Part shown: positions 49,300 to 58,103 of the stretch, piece by piece
How positions within the stretch are numbered: position 1 is the first letter of the stretch
How the letters are laid out: each line of letters begins with the position of its first letter
Source: Epithemia pelagica
Lineage: Eukaryota; Bacillariophyta; Bacillariophyceae; Surirellales; Surirellaceae
NCBI GenBank assembly: GCA_946965045.2
Contig: OX337229.1
Span: 1,364,001 to 1,428,000 of the forward strand
DNA: 64,000 bases
Direction of reading: 5' to 3'
Program-made: the position numbers and the translations under genes
The notes under the pieces: model-generated
The model's input: the letters and a program-made list of their open reading frames with translations, nothing else
What the model was told of the DNA's origin: nothing
The model's database searches: none

Positions 49300-50904
49300 C
49301 TAACAGATCCAGCATGTTTTTTCCTTGGCATCCAACGTCTCGTCTGTAGATTCATGAGAGCAGTAGAGATTGCGAAGACCCTTGCACAAACACCAGAAAT
49401 TGGCGCACCCACACACAAATCCACAACAGAGGATACCATACCACCCATGATCTTCATTGACGTTCAACGATGCATCGCGACTAGTATCACGATCGCAAAT
49501 ATTGACCCGGGTATAGACCTTTTGGAAATCTTCAAATTCCATCCAGAAGAAGCCGTCATCCTCAGCCACAAATTTCAACTGTTTGGCAATGGAAGGGTGC
49601 TTCTTCCATGCGGAACTTTTGTCGGACCATTTCCCCTTCCATTCGTACGTTGCCTGTTTCATTTCATTCAATGGCAATATTCAAAATATGAGAGAGACCA
49701 ATGAACTGTTACCACGACGATAAAACAGAATTTGTAACGTACCCACGGGTTGCGAAGCTGCATCATTTTGTACGAATGTCCTGTGAAAACAATGAAAAAG
49801 TGTTTAGTAACATACACCACTTGCATAAGAAAGTGATGTCAAGTTCTTACCACCGGGTTTGGGCACTCCCATCGAGGACTTTTCAGTTACGACACGGGCT
49901 TGAATGACCGAATAGGCATGTCCAGCAACGAGACCAGCTTGTTCCATCATTTGTTCGCCACTGGGTCCATCATTCGGGCCATATTCACTCTTTCCAATCG
50001 AGGCAGAAATAAGAGCCTTTTGTTTGTCGTACTTCTTGAGGAGAGTCCAAAGCTGATCACTGGAATACTTTTCCTTGGTAGTACGGAAGCCACACGCGCG
50101 TTTGTCCGAAGGATCTTTCTTGTCCACCATGGCCACCATGTCTTCACGGATCCAGCGACGGTCATTTCCCAATGACATTTGAAAGACGTTGTCTCCGGTC
50201 ATACTCAACCATCCCCACAAGACGAATCCTCCATCCAATTGAGCGTAGCTCCCAGCAAATTTGGCGTAGGCCTTTTCCAAGATAATGGCCCACAATTCAT
50301 TTCCCTGTGGCTTCATGAATCTCGGCGTAAGCGTTCCCTTGTGGCAGGGAATGCGGTCATCGACCTTGACAACAACCCACTTCTCAGCTTGAGGATCATA
50401 AATGCGAACCTTGTAAATACCTCGAGGATTGTATTCCTTGGTCAAAAACATGTGGCGAATCATATCGGGGTATTCACTGGCACAGGCAAAGGCGGCCACG
50501 AGCCAGCAATCACCGACCGCACCTTGGCACAAATCATTGGGCTCAATCTCACCTTCAAAAAGTTGAGGACGTTTTCCGCGAAAGGATTCCAAGTCTTGAG
50601 CTCGCACCCAGTCCGTATCCTTTTCCATTTGCTTGGCTGTCTCCTTGTTGGGATCATTGGCCGAATGATCGCCCAATGCCTTGGCACCAAAGAACTCATC
50701 GTCCTCGTACGGCCAACCAAAGCAACAGCAAAGATAGCGCCACAAGCATCCAACCATGAGGCGTTGGCAAATGACCGTCGAACAGGGAATCAGATAAAAT
50801 TTGATCGACTTGAAAAGAAGACCAATGGTCGCCACAAAGGGACAGCAGATGACATTCCAGAAGAATCCAGCCCGACCATTGTTGATTTCCTTGAGTGTCG
50901 GCAT
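49300..50904 (-). CDS. Calpain-family cysteine protease (three exons) with cysteine-rich N-terminus and CaaX end
   Basis: Exons 49851-50904, 49743-49780 and 49300-49653 (introns of 70 and 89 nt) join to 481 residues. The catalytic triad is intact: Cys in QGAVGDCWLVAA, His in GLVAGHAYSVIQA and Asn in KMMQLRNPW, which spans the 38-nt second exon. The end of the protease domain is YEWKGKWSDKSSAWKK, FVAEDDGFFWMEFEDFQKVY. No C2-like or EF-hand domains follow, and the chain ends in a Cys-rich tail closing with CWIC, a possible farnesylation box. The N-terminal ~70 residues are hydrophobic with many cysteines (NVICCPFVATIGLLFKSIKF, WRYLCCCFGWPYEDD), suggesting palmitoylated or membrane-embedded anchoring. 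The activity is probably Ca2+-regulated intracellular processing at a membrane. Confidence 0.87.
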
Positions 50905-51269
50905 GACAACGATTGCAATTCAGAAGAGCAACTACTGGTAGAAACTTTTGCGAGCAGGGAGCAATGACGGTATCAATGAACGGAGAAAAAGAAAAAAGAT
51001 CAGAACGGCACGTCGAAAACAAAAAGCCTCTCTTTTTGGTCTGTTCGCGGAAGCTGACCGCAAGCCGCCCCATGCGCCTGCACGCCGTAGCAGAAACCGA
51101 CGAACAAATCCTGTGCACGTGTGTCCTTCCTATGTAACCATCTTTTGTTATTGTTATTTAAGACTGATTCTATTGTGGGTCGGGATTTTTCATAGAGGTC
51201 CTCATTCCTCATTGGAGATTTATACATCATAGATCAACTCGTCTTTGAATCCTCTTTCGATTTGTTCTG
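50905..51269. other. Spacer upstream of calpain
   Basis: The 5' flank of the calpain gene, running to the left edge of an inverted-repeat element. Basic open frames here have no recognisable family. Confidence 0.4.
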
Positions 51270-51271
51270 TA

Positions 51272-51876
51272 AGGGCTGGGTAAGCCGATCCATGTTCGGC
51301 TAAGTAGGTTCAGTACAAAAGCTACGTAACGTACATAAAATCCCATAGTACACGTATTACCTGAAATGGCGGGAAGTCCGAAAAAATGCAAAAACACTCC
51401 ACGACGACGGCGAGATCCGTTGATGCCGCATGCATTTACCGATGCATCGCATCAACATCCTACTACTGTAAGTTGTTTGAGTTTGCTAGTATTACCGTGT
51501 TCTGCAGCTACAGAAGATTTGTCGCGTTGGATCAAAAGGTATACTCATTTTTCTGTGGTGATGAAATCCAAAAACCTTCCTAACTCATTCATTTCTCAAC
51601 GGTGACTGAATCAAATTGAAAGCATAGTTGATCTAGAAGTAAAGAGTCTTATTCTAAAAGCGATTCAGGCAGGCTCAATTATTCAGGAAGTTATTGCCAT
51701 GGGGGTGATTTCTTCGACCATTGTCGAGTGATGGTTTCCGGATTGCATTGTTTCTCGTGGCAGCAAGTTTTCGATTTGTGACCATTCGCCCCACTTGTTA
51801 CAGTGATGAAAATAGTACTACGTAGCTTAATGTACTGAGCCTACTTAGCCGAACATGGATCGGCTTACCCAGCCCT
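51272..51876. mobile_element. 605-bp non-autonomous inverted-repeat element flanked by TA (Tc1/mariner-like)
   Basis: The ends are inverted repeats of about 57 bp, beginning AGGGCTGGGTAAGCCG. The first 37 positions are identical on both sides; later there is one T/C change and a small indel. Both ends are flanked by TA (51270-51271 and 51877-51878), the target duplication of IS630/Tc1/mariner elements. The interior has the remnant MAGSPKKCKNTPRRRRDPL and, further on, a broken frame reading SLILKAIQAGSIIQEVIAMG, which looks like part of a helix-turn-helix region. There is no DDE domain, so it is a deletion derivative mobilised in trans. Confidence 0.75.
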
Positions 51877-51903
51877 TATATGCCTCGCCAACCCTCCGAC
51901 TAG

Positions 51904-53142
51904 ATGTCCGCTTCTTAGCTCGTCTGTTCGGGCAAGACAAACCCAATCTCACAGACAAAAAAATGAATGGAAATTTCACATCCATCGGTGGAAAGGCTGG
52001 CGTGCTGTGACAGTTGGAAGAAGGCAGGCGTTCTGCTCAACAAGACTCAAAATTATGTTCGGTGAACCAGATGCCACAAAATCGATGCAGGCAACAAAAC
52101 GAGGCAATGACCAAACCAACACCAAAAACGGCATGCTCATCTCATCTTTGTCACTGCACATCCAGCATGGTAAGTTCTGGAATGACTAATAGTTGCATTG
52201 GAATGGACAATGTTTAGTTTTAGGCTCTCACTACGTTGCCATAGTGTGTCATTTGTTTGTGCCATGTAACATCTTTTTTGTCGATGCCATGGGGGGCTGC
52301 TGGCATCATTTGTAGGATTCTTATAGGACAAAATAGAGCTATAGACCTCAATTAGGAGTAGGTAGGATAAGTGGAGGAAGCCATCCATTTTTCCTCTGTC
52401 GCTCAGTTTGGGTCTTTAGTGGATTGTGATGTCGACCTGCTCCTGTTGTTCTTTTTTTGTTGCCATGAGCATGACTTGTCTTTCCCAGCAGTGCAGGGGA
52501 CTCTACACTCTACATGCTCCATAACGCAAGTAGAAAGAGACGTATTCTAAAATAGGACTGTAAGTGGTTGCAAAGAGACAAGCCTACGGCAACGGCACGG
52601 TGTTGTGGAGGAGGGTTCACTTTTAAACGGACACAAACACTAGAAACAACCACACTTCTCCTAGAAAAAACAAAGAAAGGATGGGGGTAAAGCAAAACAC
52701 TATCTATGGTCTATATGTCAAATGTCCATGGTGTGCAGATTGCAGATGATGGAGAATGCATTGTGATGGTGCATGTCCATTGTCCATGTCAAAAGGTGCG
52801 TGGTGAAAATAATGTGGGTCGCAACTTGGGACGACAATCAAGAATGGGGAAGACCAACGGTCGAAGTGCGCACGCCTGCTCACAAAATTTCAAAAGGGTG
52901 ATCCAGAAGGCTGGCGTGATCATTTTCATTTTGACCAGGAATTTTCTTCTAAAATGCAAAAAAAACAAAATTAAAATGGTTGTTCGCGGAGAGCGGCTAG
53001 GGGGCTAAGAAGCTACCCCCAAGCAGGGTCGAGAATCTGGTCGCACAAAAAAAAGAATCTGTATTAACGAGAATCACGAAAATGATTGACGGACAGATTG
53101 CAAAATTCTCACCCCCGCTGGGGGTAGCTAAGAAGCGGACAC
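51904..53142. mobile_element. 1.24-kb segment with 17-bp inverted ends flanked by CTAG, non-coding
   Basis: The left end ATGTCCGCTTCTTAGCT (51904-51920) matches the reverse complement of the right end (53126-53142) at 16 of 17 positions. CTAG lies immediately outside both (51900-51903 and 53143-53146). The interior has no transposase or conserved frame. Near its right side, 53005-53137 contains an imperfect foldback around AGCTACCCCCAAGCAGGGT. It may be a non-autonomous relative of the adjacent piggyBac-like element, since both show TGTC-type ends next to CTAG. Confidence 0.5.
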
Positions 53143-53162
53143 CTAGTGTCTATTCTACCCCG

Positions 53163-53195
53163 GTCCTCATATGAGGACAAATCCTCATATGAGGC
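53163..53195. repeat. Left subterminal palindrome pair CCTCATATGAGG
   Basis: Two copies of the 12-bp palindrome CCTCATATGAGG next to the left terminal repeat of the piggyBac-like element, separated by acaaat. A matching pair lies next to the right end (about 55817-55850). Symmetric placement suggests transposase recognition. Confidence 0.85.
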
Positions 53196-53390
53196 CACTT
53201 TTCAACGTAGCATGTCAAATCATTCATGTACTCCTAAGAGTGGTTTTATTACAGATTCGTAATCTCCATACTTTAAAACATATCTCATAATATTCTCATG
53301 CTTTAATAATGATGAGTAGTGAAGATAAAGTGTGAAAAGAAAAGACTACCCGCGTTGTGTGCGCATTAGAAAAAAAATTTCCATGTCACA

Positions 53391-55676
53391 ATGGCGCCTC
53401 CAGATCCACGCCGTACACCCAATTCCATTGTTTTGGCCAAGGCCATGCATGTGACATCTCTTGCAGAGTGTTCCAGAAGGTATGGAAGCAATGCAAAGAC
53501 GAAAAGGCTGTTTGGGAAGGTGGTTGAAGCTTCCATCCAACGGGGCCCCAATGGAAGGTCCACAACAATGGTGACTGTGAACTTCTATATGGGAAGTTTG
53601 GAGGTGATCAAGCAGAAGACACTCAACCTGAGGAGTGTCATTACTCCCAGTGATGAAGAGCTGCTAGCCTATGCCCGTTTCAGGCATCAGCATGAGAGAA
53701 ATCAACCCCCACAAGCTTCGACGACTGCAGAGGGAAATTCCGCGGCCACAACGGCAACCAACACCAATACGGGTCAAGCTGCGGCATCTGAGCCTCCTGC
53801 ACCACAGCAGGCCATCCAGGGGACACAGACAGCAACAGGGAACCAGGAGAGTGCAGTGGGAGAGTCAAACAATCCACCAGATTGTGAGTGTCAAGTCCAT
53901 GATGTGAAATGGCATAAGGGCACTTCGTCATCTCCATTGAATTGCAATTCGATGGGACGTGTTTCTCCAAGGGATTGGACTTTCAGGACACCTATTGGAG
54001 AGAGAATTACTCCAGGAAGTGATAGACAGGGCTTGCTATCCAGATTGGACTACTTCCTGATGACATTCCCTCCGCGGCAGTTTGACTTGATGCACAGGCT
54101 CACAAATGGGCAGCTTGCAAAAATTGAGAGACCTTCAATGACTAAAGGAGAATTACTCAAGTTCTTTGGCATTACTATATTGATAACCCGCCATGAATTC
54201 ACCTCAAGGGCAAACTTATGGTCAAATACAGCAACAAGTCGGTACGGAGTGGCACCTGCCTTCGGTAAGACTGGTATGTCAAGAAAGCGTTTTGATGACA
54301 TCTTTAGATGTCTCCGCTTCTCTGAGCAACCAGAATCACGCCCTTCCTCAATGAGATCAGAGACATACAGGTGGAAGCTTGTGGATGACTTCATTGAAAA
54401 CTTCAATCAGCATCGTGCTTCGCACTTCCAACCTTGCGAACGCATCTGTGTTGACGAATCAATGATCCGTTGGTATGGTCTGGGTGGCCACTGGATAAAC
54501 ATTGATCTACCACAGTATGTGGCAATTGACAGGAAGCCTGAGAATGGATGCGAGATCCAAAACTCTGCTTGCGGTGGATCTGGGATATTTTGTCGTCTCA
54601 AGCTTGTCAAGACTGCCGAAGAAGATGGATTGAATCATGAGGAGGACGATGACACAACACTCCTCATGAATCATGGGACAGCTGTCCTCAGAGAATTAGT
54701 GGAACCATGGGCTCATTCACAGCGTGTTGTCTGTGCCGACTCCTACTTTGCTTCTGTGAATACGGCAGAGGAGATGGCAAAGATGGGACTCCGATTTATC
54801 GGAGTTGTGAAGACTGCAACTCGCAAGTATCCAATGGCGTACCTGTCAAACGTTGAACTACTTTCTCGTGGGGATCGCACTGGTCTCATAAGGAAAGATG
54901 CAGATGAACAAGCCACCATGATGGCTTTTGTGTGGATGGATAGGGAACGGCGCTATTTTGTTGCAAATACATCTTCTCTTGCGGAAGGAGAGCCGTACAC
55001 ACGAACAAGGTGGCGCCAAATTTCAGATGAGGCAGATGCAGAGCCAGAGCGTGTGGAATTGACAGTGGCACAGCCCCAAGCATGTGAGATCTATTACAAG
55101 ACATGTGGACTAATAGATCAGCATAACAGGTGCCGACAAGACACTCTCAAAATGGAAATCAAAGTGGAAACGAAGCGATGGTGGGTACGTGTGGGGCTTG
55201 GAGTGTTCGCAATGTGTGTGGTGGACTCTTGGCTTTTGTATTCTGGGGCAACCCTGACAAAGGAAAAGCAACAAGACTATTATGCACTGCTTGCAGAGGA
55301 ATTAATAGACAACACATTCGACAGAAGTGGAGTCCCTTGTTCTGCAAGAAGAAGAGGACGAGTGAGTGACGGAACAGATAATGCCGAAAGCCCATCAGAT
55401 CTCATCAATCCACGCAGTGGACAAGCAAGGGCAGGCATTGACATCCATCTGAGCCCAACCAAGAGAAGGAGGAAGGTTGGTGGAGTTGCAACAAACCAAT
55501 GTGCACAAGGAAAATGTAGAGTATGTCGAAAGAAAACAAAGTATGTCTGTTCACAGTGTGAAGACAGTGAAACTCCCTCCGACAGAAATTGTTGGATTTG
55601 CCATACAGAAACTGGCCGGATGTGCTTTCCAACACACGTAGCATCTTGCCACATTAACATAGAACATGATGGTTGA
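53391..55676 (+). CDS. piggyBac-family transposase (DDE_Tnp_1_7)
   Basis: 761 residues, no internal stop. After a ~200-residue low-complexity N-terminus, the catalytic domain shows RICVDESMIRWYG (Asp355), RVVCADSYFASVNTAEEM (Asp450) and CGLIDQHNRCRQD (Asp576), the piggyBac D-D-D set, with the family's KRWWVRVGLGVFAMCVVDSW helix after the last. The C-terminus is a cysteine/histidine-rich finger (CRVCRKKTKYVCSQCED, RNCWICHTETGRMC, HVASCH) like the domain by which piggyBac binds its ends. It is centrally placed between matched terminal repeats. All key residues are present, so it may be active. Confidence 0.93.
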   Translation: MAPPDPRRTPNSIVLAKAMHVTSLAECSRRYGSNAKTKRLFGKVVEASIQRGPNGRSTTMVTVNFYMGSLEVIKQKTLNLRSVITPSDEELLAYARFRHQHERNQPPQASTTAEGNSAATTATNTNTGQAAASEPPAPQQAIQGTQTATGNQESAVGESNNPPDCECQVHDVKWHKGTSSSPLNCNSMGRVSPRDWTFRTPIGERITPGSDRQGLLSRLDYFLMTFPPRQFDLMHRLTNGQLAKIERPSMTKGELLKFFGITILITRHEFTSRANLWSNTATSRYGVAPAFGKTGMSRKRFDDIFRCLRFSEQPESRPSSMRSETYRWKLVDDFIENFNQHRASHFQPCERICVDESMIRWYGLGGHWINIDLPQYVAIDRKPENGCEIQNSACGGSGIFCRLKLVKTAEEDGLNHEEDDDTTLLMNHGTAVLRELVEPWAHSQRVVCADSYFASVNTAEEMAKMGLRFIGVVKTATRKYPMAYLSNVELLSRGDRTGLIRKDADEQATMMAFVWMDRERRYFVANTSSLAEGEPYTRTRWRQISDEADAEPERVELTVAQPQACEIYYKTCGLIDQHNRCRQDTLKMEIKVETKRWWVRVGLGVFAMCVVDSWLLYSGATLTKEKQQDYYALLAEELIDNTFDRSGVPCSARRRGRVSDGTDNAESPSDLINPRSGQARAGIDIHLSPTKRRRKVGGVATNQCAQGKCRVCRKKTKYVCSQCEDSETPSDRNCWICHTETGRMCFPTHVASCHINIEHDG

Positions 55677-55885
55677 TTGTGGTCTAATACTTTTCATTTT
55701 TAGTTGTTCATTTTTATGGTCAAACGGCAGATTCCCATGGTCGGGGTACATTTTTTGTTCCTTGGTTCGTACAAAAGATACTGGGGGCTACGTATGCATG
55801 TTATTCGTAGGATTGTCCTCATATGAGGACAACCGCTGTCCTCATATGAGGACAAATCGGGGTAGAATAGACACTAGTCGGAGGG

Positions 55886-56449
55886 ATATTCATTTCAAAA
55901 TATTGGACTAAAGTATGGCGAGCAAAATTTAAGTATTCAAAACCCTAATGTGGGATGTGCTACAGGAAAAGTAGAAAAGGTACCGCAGTCGCGCACGTGA
56001 ATGACACTAGGGGTACATCGCGCGCATACCGCGCAAAACTTTAAGGCTTGATTTCTCGAAAAGTGGACTTTTCAAATATCTCGACCCACAATAGAATCAG
56101 TCTTATTTGTTATGTTGTTCTGTGCTCGGCATGTCATTGGTCAGTGATCTCTGGGAGTTCGGGTTAGCATACCGTATACTAGACACCCTCCCTATCACTA
56201 CGTATGCTACTCCTAGGAGTGCTCCTCTAGGAGTGAATATGAGATAGCTTTGGACGATTTGTTGTGATCTCCTTGTCCATTTATCAGATGAACAAAAGAA
56301 AAAGATATCTCTCATCTCACGCGGCAAGCCTAAGGAGATAATGTGTCCATTATATGTGCAAGTTCTAGAGCTTCGTTGACTGCTTCTTCGTCTCTAGCTA
56401 ACGAGTGTTGATACGATTCGAAGATACATCTTTCTTTCAAGGATTTCGA
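55886..56449. other. Spacer with CTAG-type palindromes, 3' of U1-70K
   Basis: No gene seen. 56209-56237 carries ctactcctaggagtgctc followed by ctctaggagtg, the same repeat words as elsewhere in the window. Confidence 0.5.
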
Positions 56450-57556
56450 TCAATAGCGTCTGCTTCTCGCCCCATAGCGACGATCCGGACTATCACCTCG
56501 TCGCCGCTTGCGGTCATCGTACCTGGGACGATCATCGTACCGCGGTGGAGGAGGAGGGCCGCCTCCCGAAGAGCCATATCGTCCTCCGCCTCCACCACCA
56601 TGTCCAGGCGGTCCACCTCGATGGTGGTGATAGTTGGGTCCATTTCCTCCCATCCGACTTCCTGGTGGGCCGCCAGCGCTGTCTCGCATCATGGGTCCCC
56701 CTCCACGGCCCATACCACCACCACCACCGGGCGGAAGAGGAGGAGGTCCTCGAGGTGAATGATGACTGCCATGTGGTGGGAGAGGAGGTGGTGCGCTGGG
56801 TGGTTTCGTGGGATCAAAGCGTCCCGCACGTGTGTGATTTTCGTGTGTGCCGCCAATGCGAGAGCCACCGAGGCCTCCTCCCAACCGTCGGGGCAACCAA
56901 CTGGGGACCGTATGACCACGCTCCACATCCACGACAATCTCCCGTCCTTCCAAACGCATTCCATCCGCAGCGCGGTAGGCTCTTTTCATATCATCTTCAT
57001 GCTCATACTCTACAAACGCATACCCACGCGATTTTCCGAGAACATCATCGGCCGAATCCGATTTCGTCTTGTCTTGAATGATTCGCAAGTCTTTGACTGG
57101 TCCAAATGCTTCCATTTCGCGCAAGAGTTTTCGTTCCGTAACCTCATAGGCCAGACGTCCAACGAAAAGAGTATTGTAGCAATTCATTCCATCAAATTCA
57201 CCACCATGGTCGCTCTGCTCTTTTCGGTACCCTTCGACCAACCGTTCCAACTCTTTCTTGTGTTGTGCCGTCTTTTGAGCAGTACGTTCTTCTTTAATTT
57301 GTTTTGGAGTTTTCCCTCTTGACAACGACGATCCCGTATCGTCTTTCTTGATTTTCTCGGAAATCTCTGGCAAATGAGGGGTAATCCCTGTAATAAAATT
57401 TTTCCTTCGTTTCCGAAGTGGAGCAATATGTGCAAGCGGTGGATTCGGCATGAACGTGCTCCGGATCGCCGGAGGCATGAGCATAATAGCGGGGCCAGTA
57501 TTCCCTCTATTCCCTCCACCTCCACCACCGCCTCTTCCTCCTCGACGTCCTGACAT
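56450..57556 (-). CDS. SNRNP70: U1 snRNP 70 kDa protein (U1-70K)
   Basis: 368 residues from MSGRRGGRGGGGG. It has the N-terminal U1-70K segment (RSTFMPNPPLAHIAPLRKRR) that contacts the Sm core and U1C, and a charged helix (KTAQHKKELERLVEGYRKEQ). The RRM has RNP2 NTLFVGRLAYEV and RNP1 KSRGYAFVEYEHEDDM, ends with GREIVVDVERGHTVPSWLPR, and is followed by RRLGGGLGGSRIGG, which is diagnostic. The tail is Pro/Gly-rich (PPSAPPPLPPHGS, GGGGGRYGSSGGG) and ends in Arg-rich RKRRRGDSPDRR, replacing the usual long RS domain. It recognises stem-loop I of U1 snRNA in 5' splice site selection. A start 20 codons further out is less likely. Confidence 0.93.
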   Translation of the reverse strand: MSGRRGGRGGGGGGGNRGNTGPAIMLMPPAIRSTFMPNPPLAHIAPLRKRRKNFITGITPHLPEISEKIKKDDTGSSLSRGKTPKQIKEERTAQKTAQHKKELERLVEGYRKEQSDHGGEFDGMNCYNTLFVGRLAYEVTERKLLREMEAFGPVKDLRIIQDKTKSDSADDVLGKSRGYAFVEYEHEDDMKRAYRAADGMRLEGREIVVDVERGHTVPSWLPRRLGGGLGGSRIGGTHENHTRAGRFDPTKPPSAPPPLPPHGSHHSPRGPPPLPPGGGGGMGRGGGPMMRDSAGGPPGSRMGGNGPNYHHHRGGPPGHGGGGGGRYGSSGGGPPPPPRYDDRPRYDDRKRRRGDSPDRRYGARSRRY

Positions 57557-58103
57557 GGTTTGTACTAAAGCGTATGTTTCGGCTCTTTCTATAACGATCA
57601 ACCGGCTGTTGAGCACTCCAGGAGTCCCTGAGAGACGCGTAGGTCATACCCACCACGACTCCCATCGCACATCCGCATTCAGAGGTCGCAGTTTCTCATG
57701 CCATGGGACATGGGAGTGGGAGATGGGAGCCAGCATGTTCCCGCGCGCATTCCATTGTACTCTAAAAATGGGTAATCCCTAGCGGCAAAATGAGTGCAGG
57801 TTGATCGTGATTCATGGTGTGCGTTCTCATACACCCTTACCAATTCACGAGCAGGACTCACCCTTCCGCTGGGGCTAAAAAAGAAGAGAGATGCGCGGGA
57901 ACTACGTCTGCCATTGACGCTAAGGGTTAATGCTGAGAACAATACTCATAATCGTCGACAATGGCGTGAGAGTGAGAGAGTGCTCCACCCGTCCCCACGT
58001 ATTATTCCATACATTTTCCGTTCCAGTCGTACACGCTGACCACGCAATATCAGCTTTCTCTACATCATTTGTTCTGAGGTTTTGTTGGATTTGGGAGTAT
58101 ACT

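Larger units (their letters stand above)
53147..55873 (+). mobile_element. piggyBac-like DNA transposon, apparently intact, flanked by CTAG
   Basis: A 2.73-kb element. The 16-bp terminal inverted repeats TGTCTATTCTACCCCG (53147-53162) and its exact complement (55858-55873) are flanked by CTAG on both sides (53143-53146, 55874-55877). Just inside each end are two copies of the palindrome CCTCATATGAGG, four in all, probably transposase-binding sites. The interior encodes one full transposase. Known piggyBac elements duplicate TTAA; CTAG here is either a changed target or part of the terminal repeat. Confidence 0.85.

Noticed and set aside
49069-49704. 211-codon plus-strand open frame
   Set aside because: Lies antisense over the last calpain exon, which carries clear protease-domain motifs; the plus frame has none.
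57930-58103. N-terminal extension of the MBD protein by 58 codons
   Set aside because: No ATG context better than MNSEEDSQ at 58104, and the extension is hydrophobic and unlike the following disordered region; more likely 5' UTR.
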